This document shows positions 63,671 through 64,000 of a stretch of DNA of 64,000 bases, piece by piece (position 1 is the first letter of the stretch; every line of letters starts with the position of its first letter). The notes beneath the pieces were generated by a model. It ran no database searches. It worked only from the letters and a program-made list of their open reading frames with translations, and was not told the DNA's origin. A program made the position numbers and the translations under genes. Source of the DNA: Cylicocyclus nassatus (lineage: Eukaryota; Nematoda; Chromadorea; Rhabditida; Strongylidae); contig CATQJL010000112.1 of assembly GCA_958299035.1 (NCBI GenBank), forward strand, positions 20,798,812-20,862,811. Direction: 5' to 3'.

Positions 63671-64000
63671 CGTGGGCATCCCTTTCTGGCTTAATCCTTC
63701 GATTACGCATCTCTTTGTGACTTATTACTTCGTAAATTCGCGTATGCAAGAGTGTAAAACAGAAGGATAAGTTATAGCAGCTAAATAAATGAAGCGCTTT
63801 TACCTTGTTATACTGGTTTCCATCCTGTTTTGACTCTTGTCATATTGTAGCTTCTTGTAGCTTATTGTCGACTCTTATCATATCTTAGCACAAAGCTTCT
63901 CAATCACTATCTACTGAATGGTCCAAGCAAAAGCATTCTTCTGAACAGCGCTCTTAGGCCTTAGGCCTATACCGCGACCAACTTCTACGGACGCCAGATG

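Overview
This is a eukaryotic window that I read as nematode genomic DNA, though not Caenorhabditis elegans itself. The reasons are: many introns of about 45-55 bases with TTTCAG-type acceptors; a seven-transmembrane chemoreceptor of the nematode Srab/Sra/Srb kind; a local expansion of F-box genes; and a very high load of short inverted-repeat (foldback/MITE) elements. No prokaryotic operon, CRISPR array or virus was seen. All gene models below were assembled by hand from open frames, GT-AG borders and codon phase. No alignment or database search was run.

Layout. 1-4.3 kb is edge minisatellite and MITE-rich intergenic DNA. 4.3-7.0 kb is a five-exon Srab-like chemoreceptor on the plus strand (324 codons). 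8.4-46.4 kb is an array of five paralogous F-box genes, all on the minus strand and all with the same seven-exon layout: 8354-12287, 15995-18588, 23855-27300, 31389-36185 and 43960-46433. Genes 1, 2 and 5 have phases that close exactly across all seven exons (389, 401 and 385 codons). Gene 4 closes only if a donor two bases upstream of its paralogues' position is used. Gene 3 is a pseudogene with several lesions and a foldback element inside an exon. Genes 2, 3 and 4 also share their 3' flanks, so the array grew by segmental duplication. The DNA between genes 4 and 5 holds a 207-bp tandem duplication, two matching 37-nt hairpins and Helitron-helicase-like fragments.

48.5-56.8 kb is a large multi-exon plus-strand gene of the Munc13-4/BAIAP3 class (MUN domain followed by a C-terminal C2 domain; about 1,080 codons visible). 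Its introns are filled with MITEs. 56.8-64 kb is repeat-dominated: hAT-type MITEs, a CTAG-bounded interspersed family, hairpins, a tRNA-derived repeat and a possible receptor remnant.

How the parts fit: the chemoreceptor and F-box genes belong to rapidly evolving nematode families (environmental sensing; SCF substrate adaptors), while the MUN/C2 gene is a conserved type of vesicle-priming factor. The genes do not form one pathway. The most unusual signals are in non-coding DNA: foldback elements whose arms carry tRNA-like RNA polymerase III promoter sequences, two related 37-nt hairpins that differ only by paired (compensatory) changes, a 36-bp perfect hairpin with a 4-nt loop, and two foldback elements built of 9-bp repeats. 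Because paralogous segments lie side by side, several insertions have an empty site in the same window, so their ends and target duplications can be read directly.
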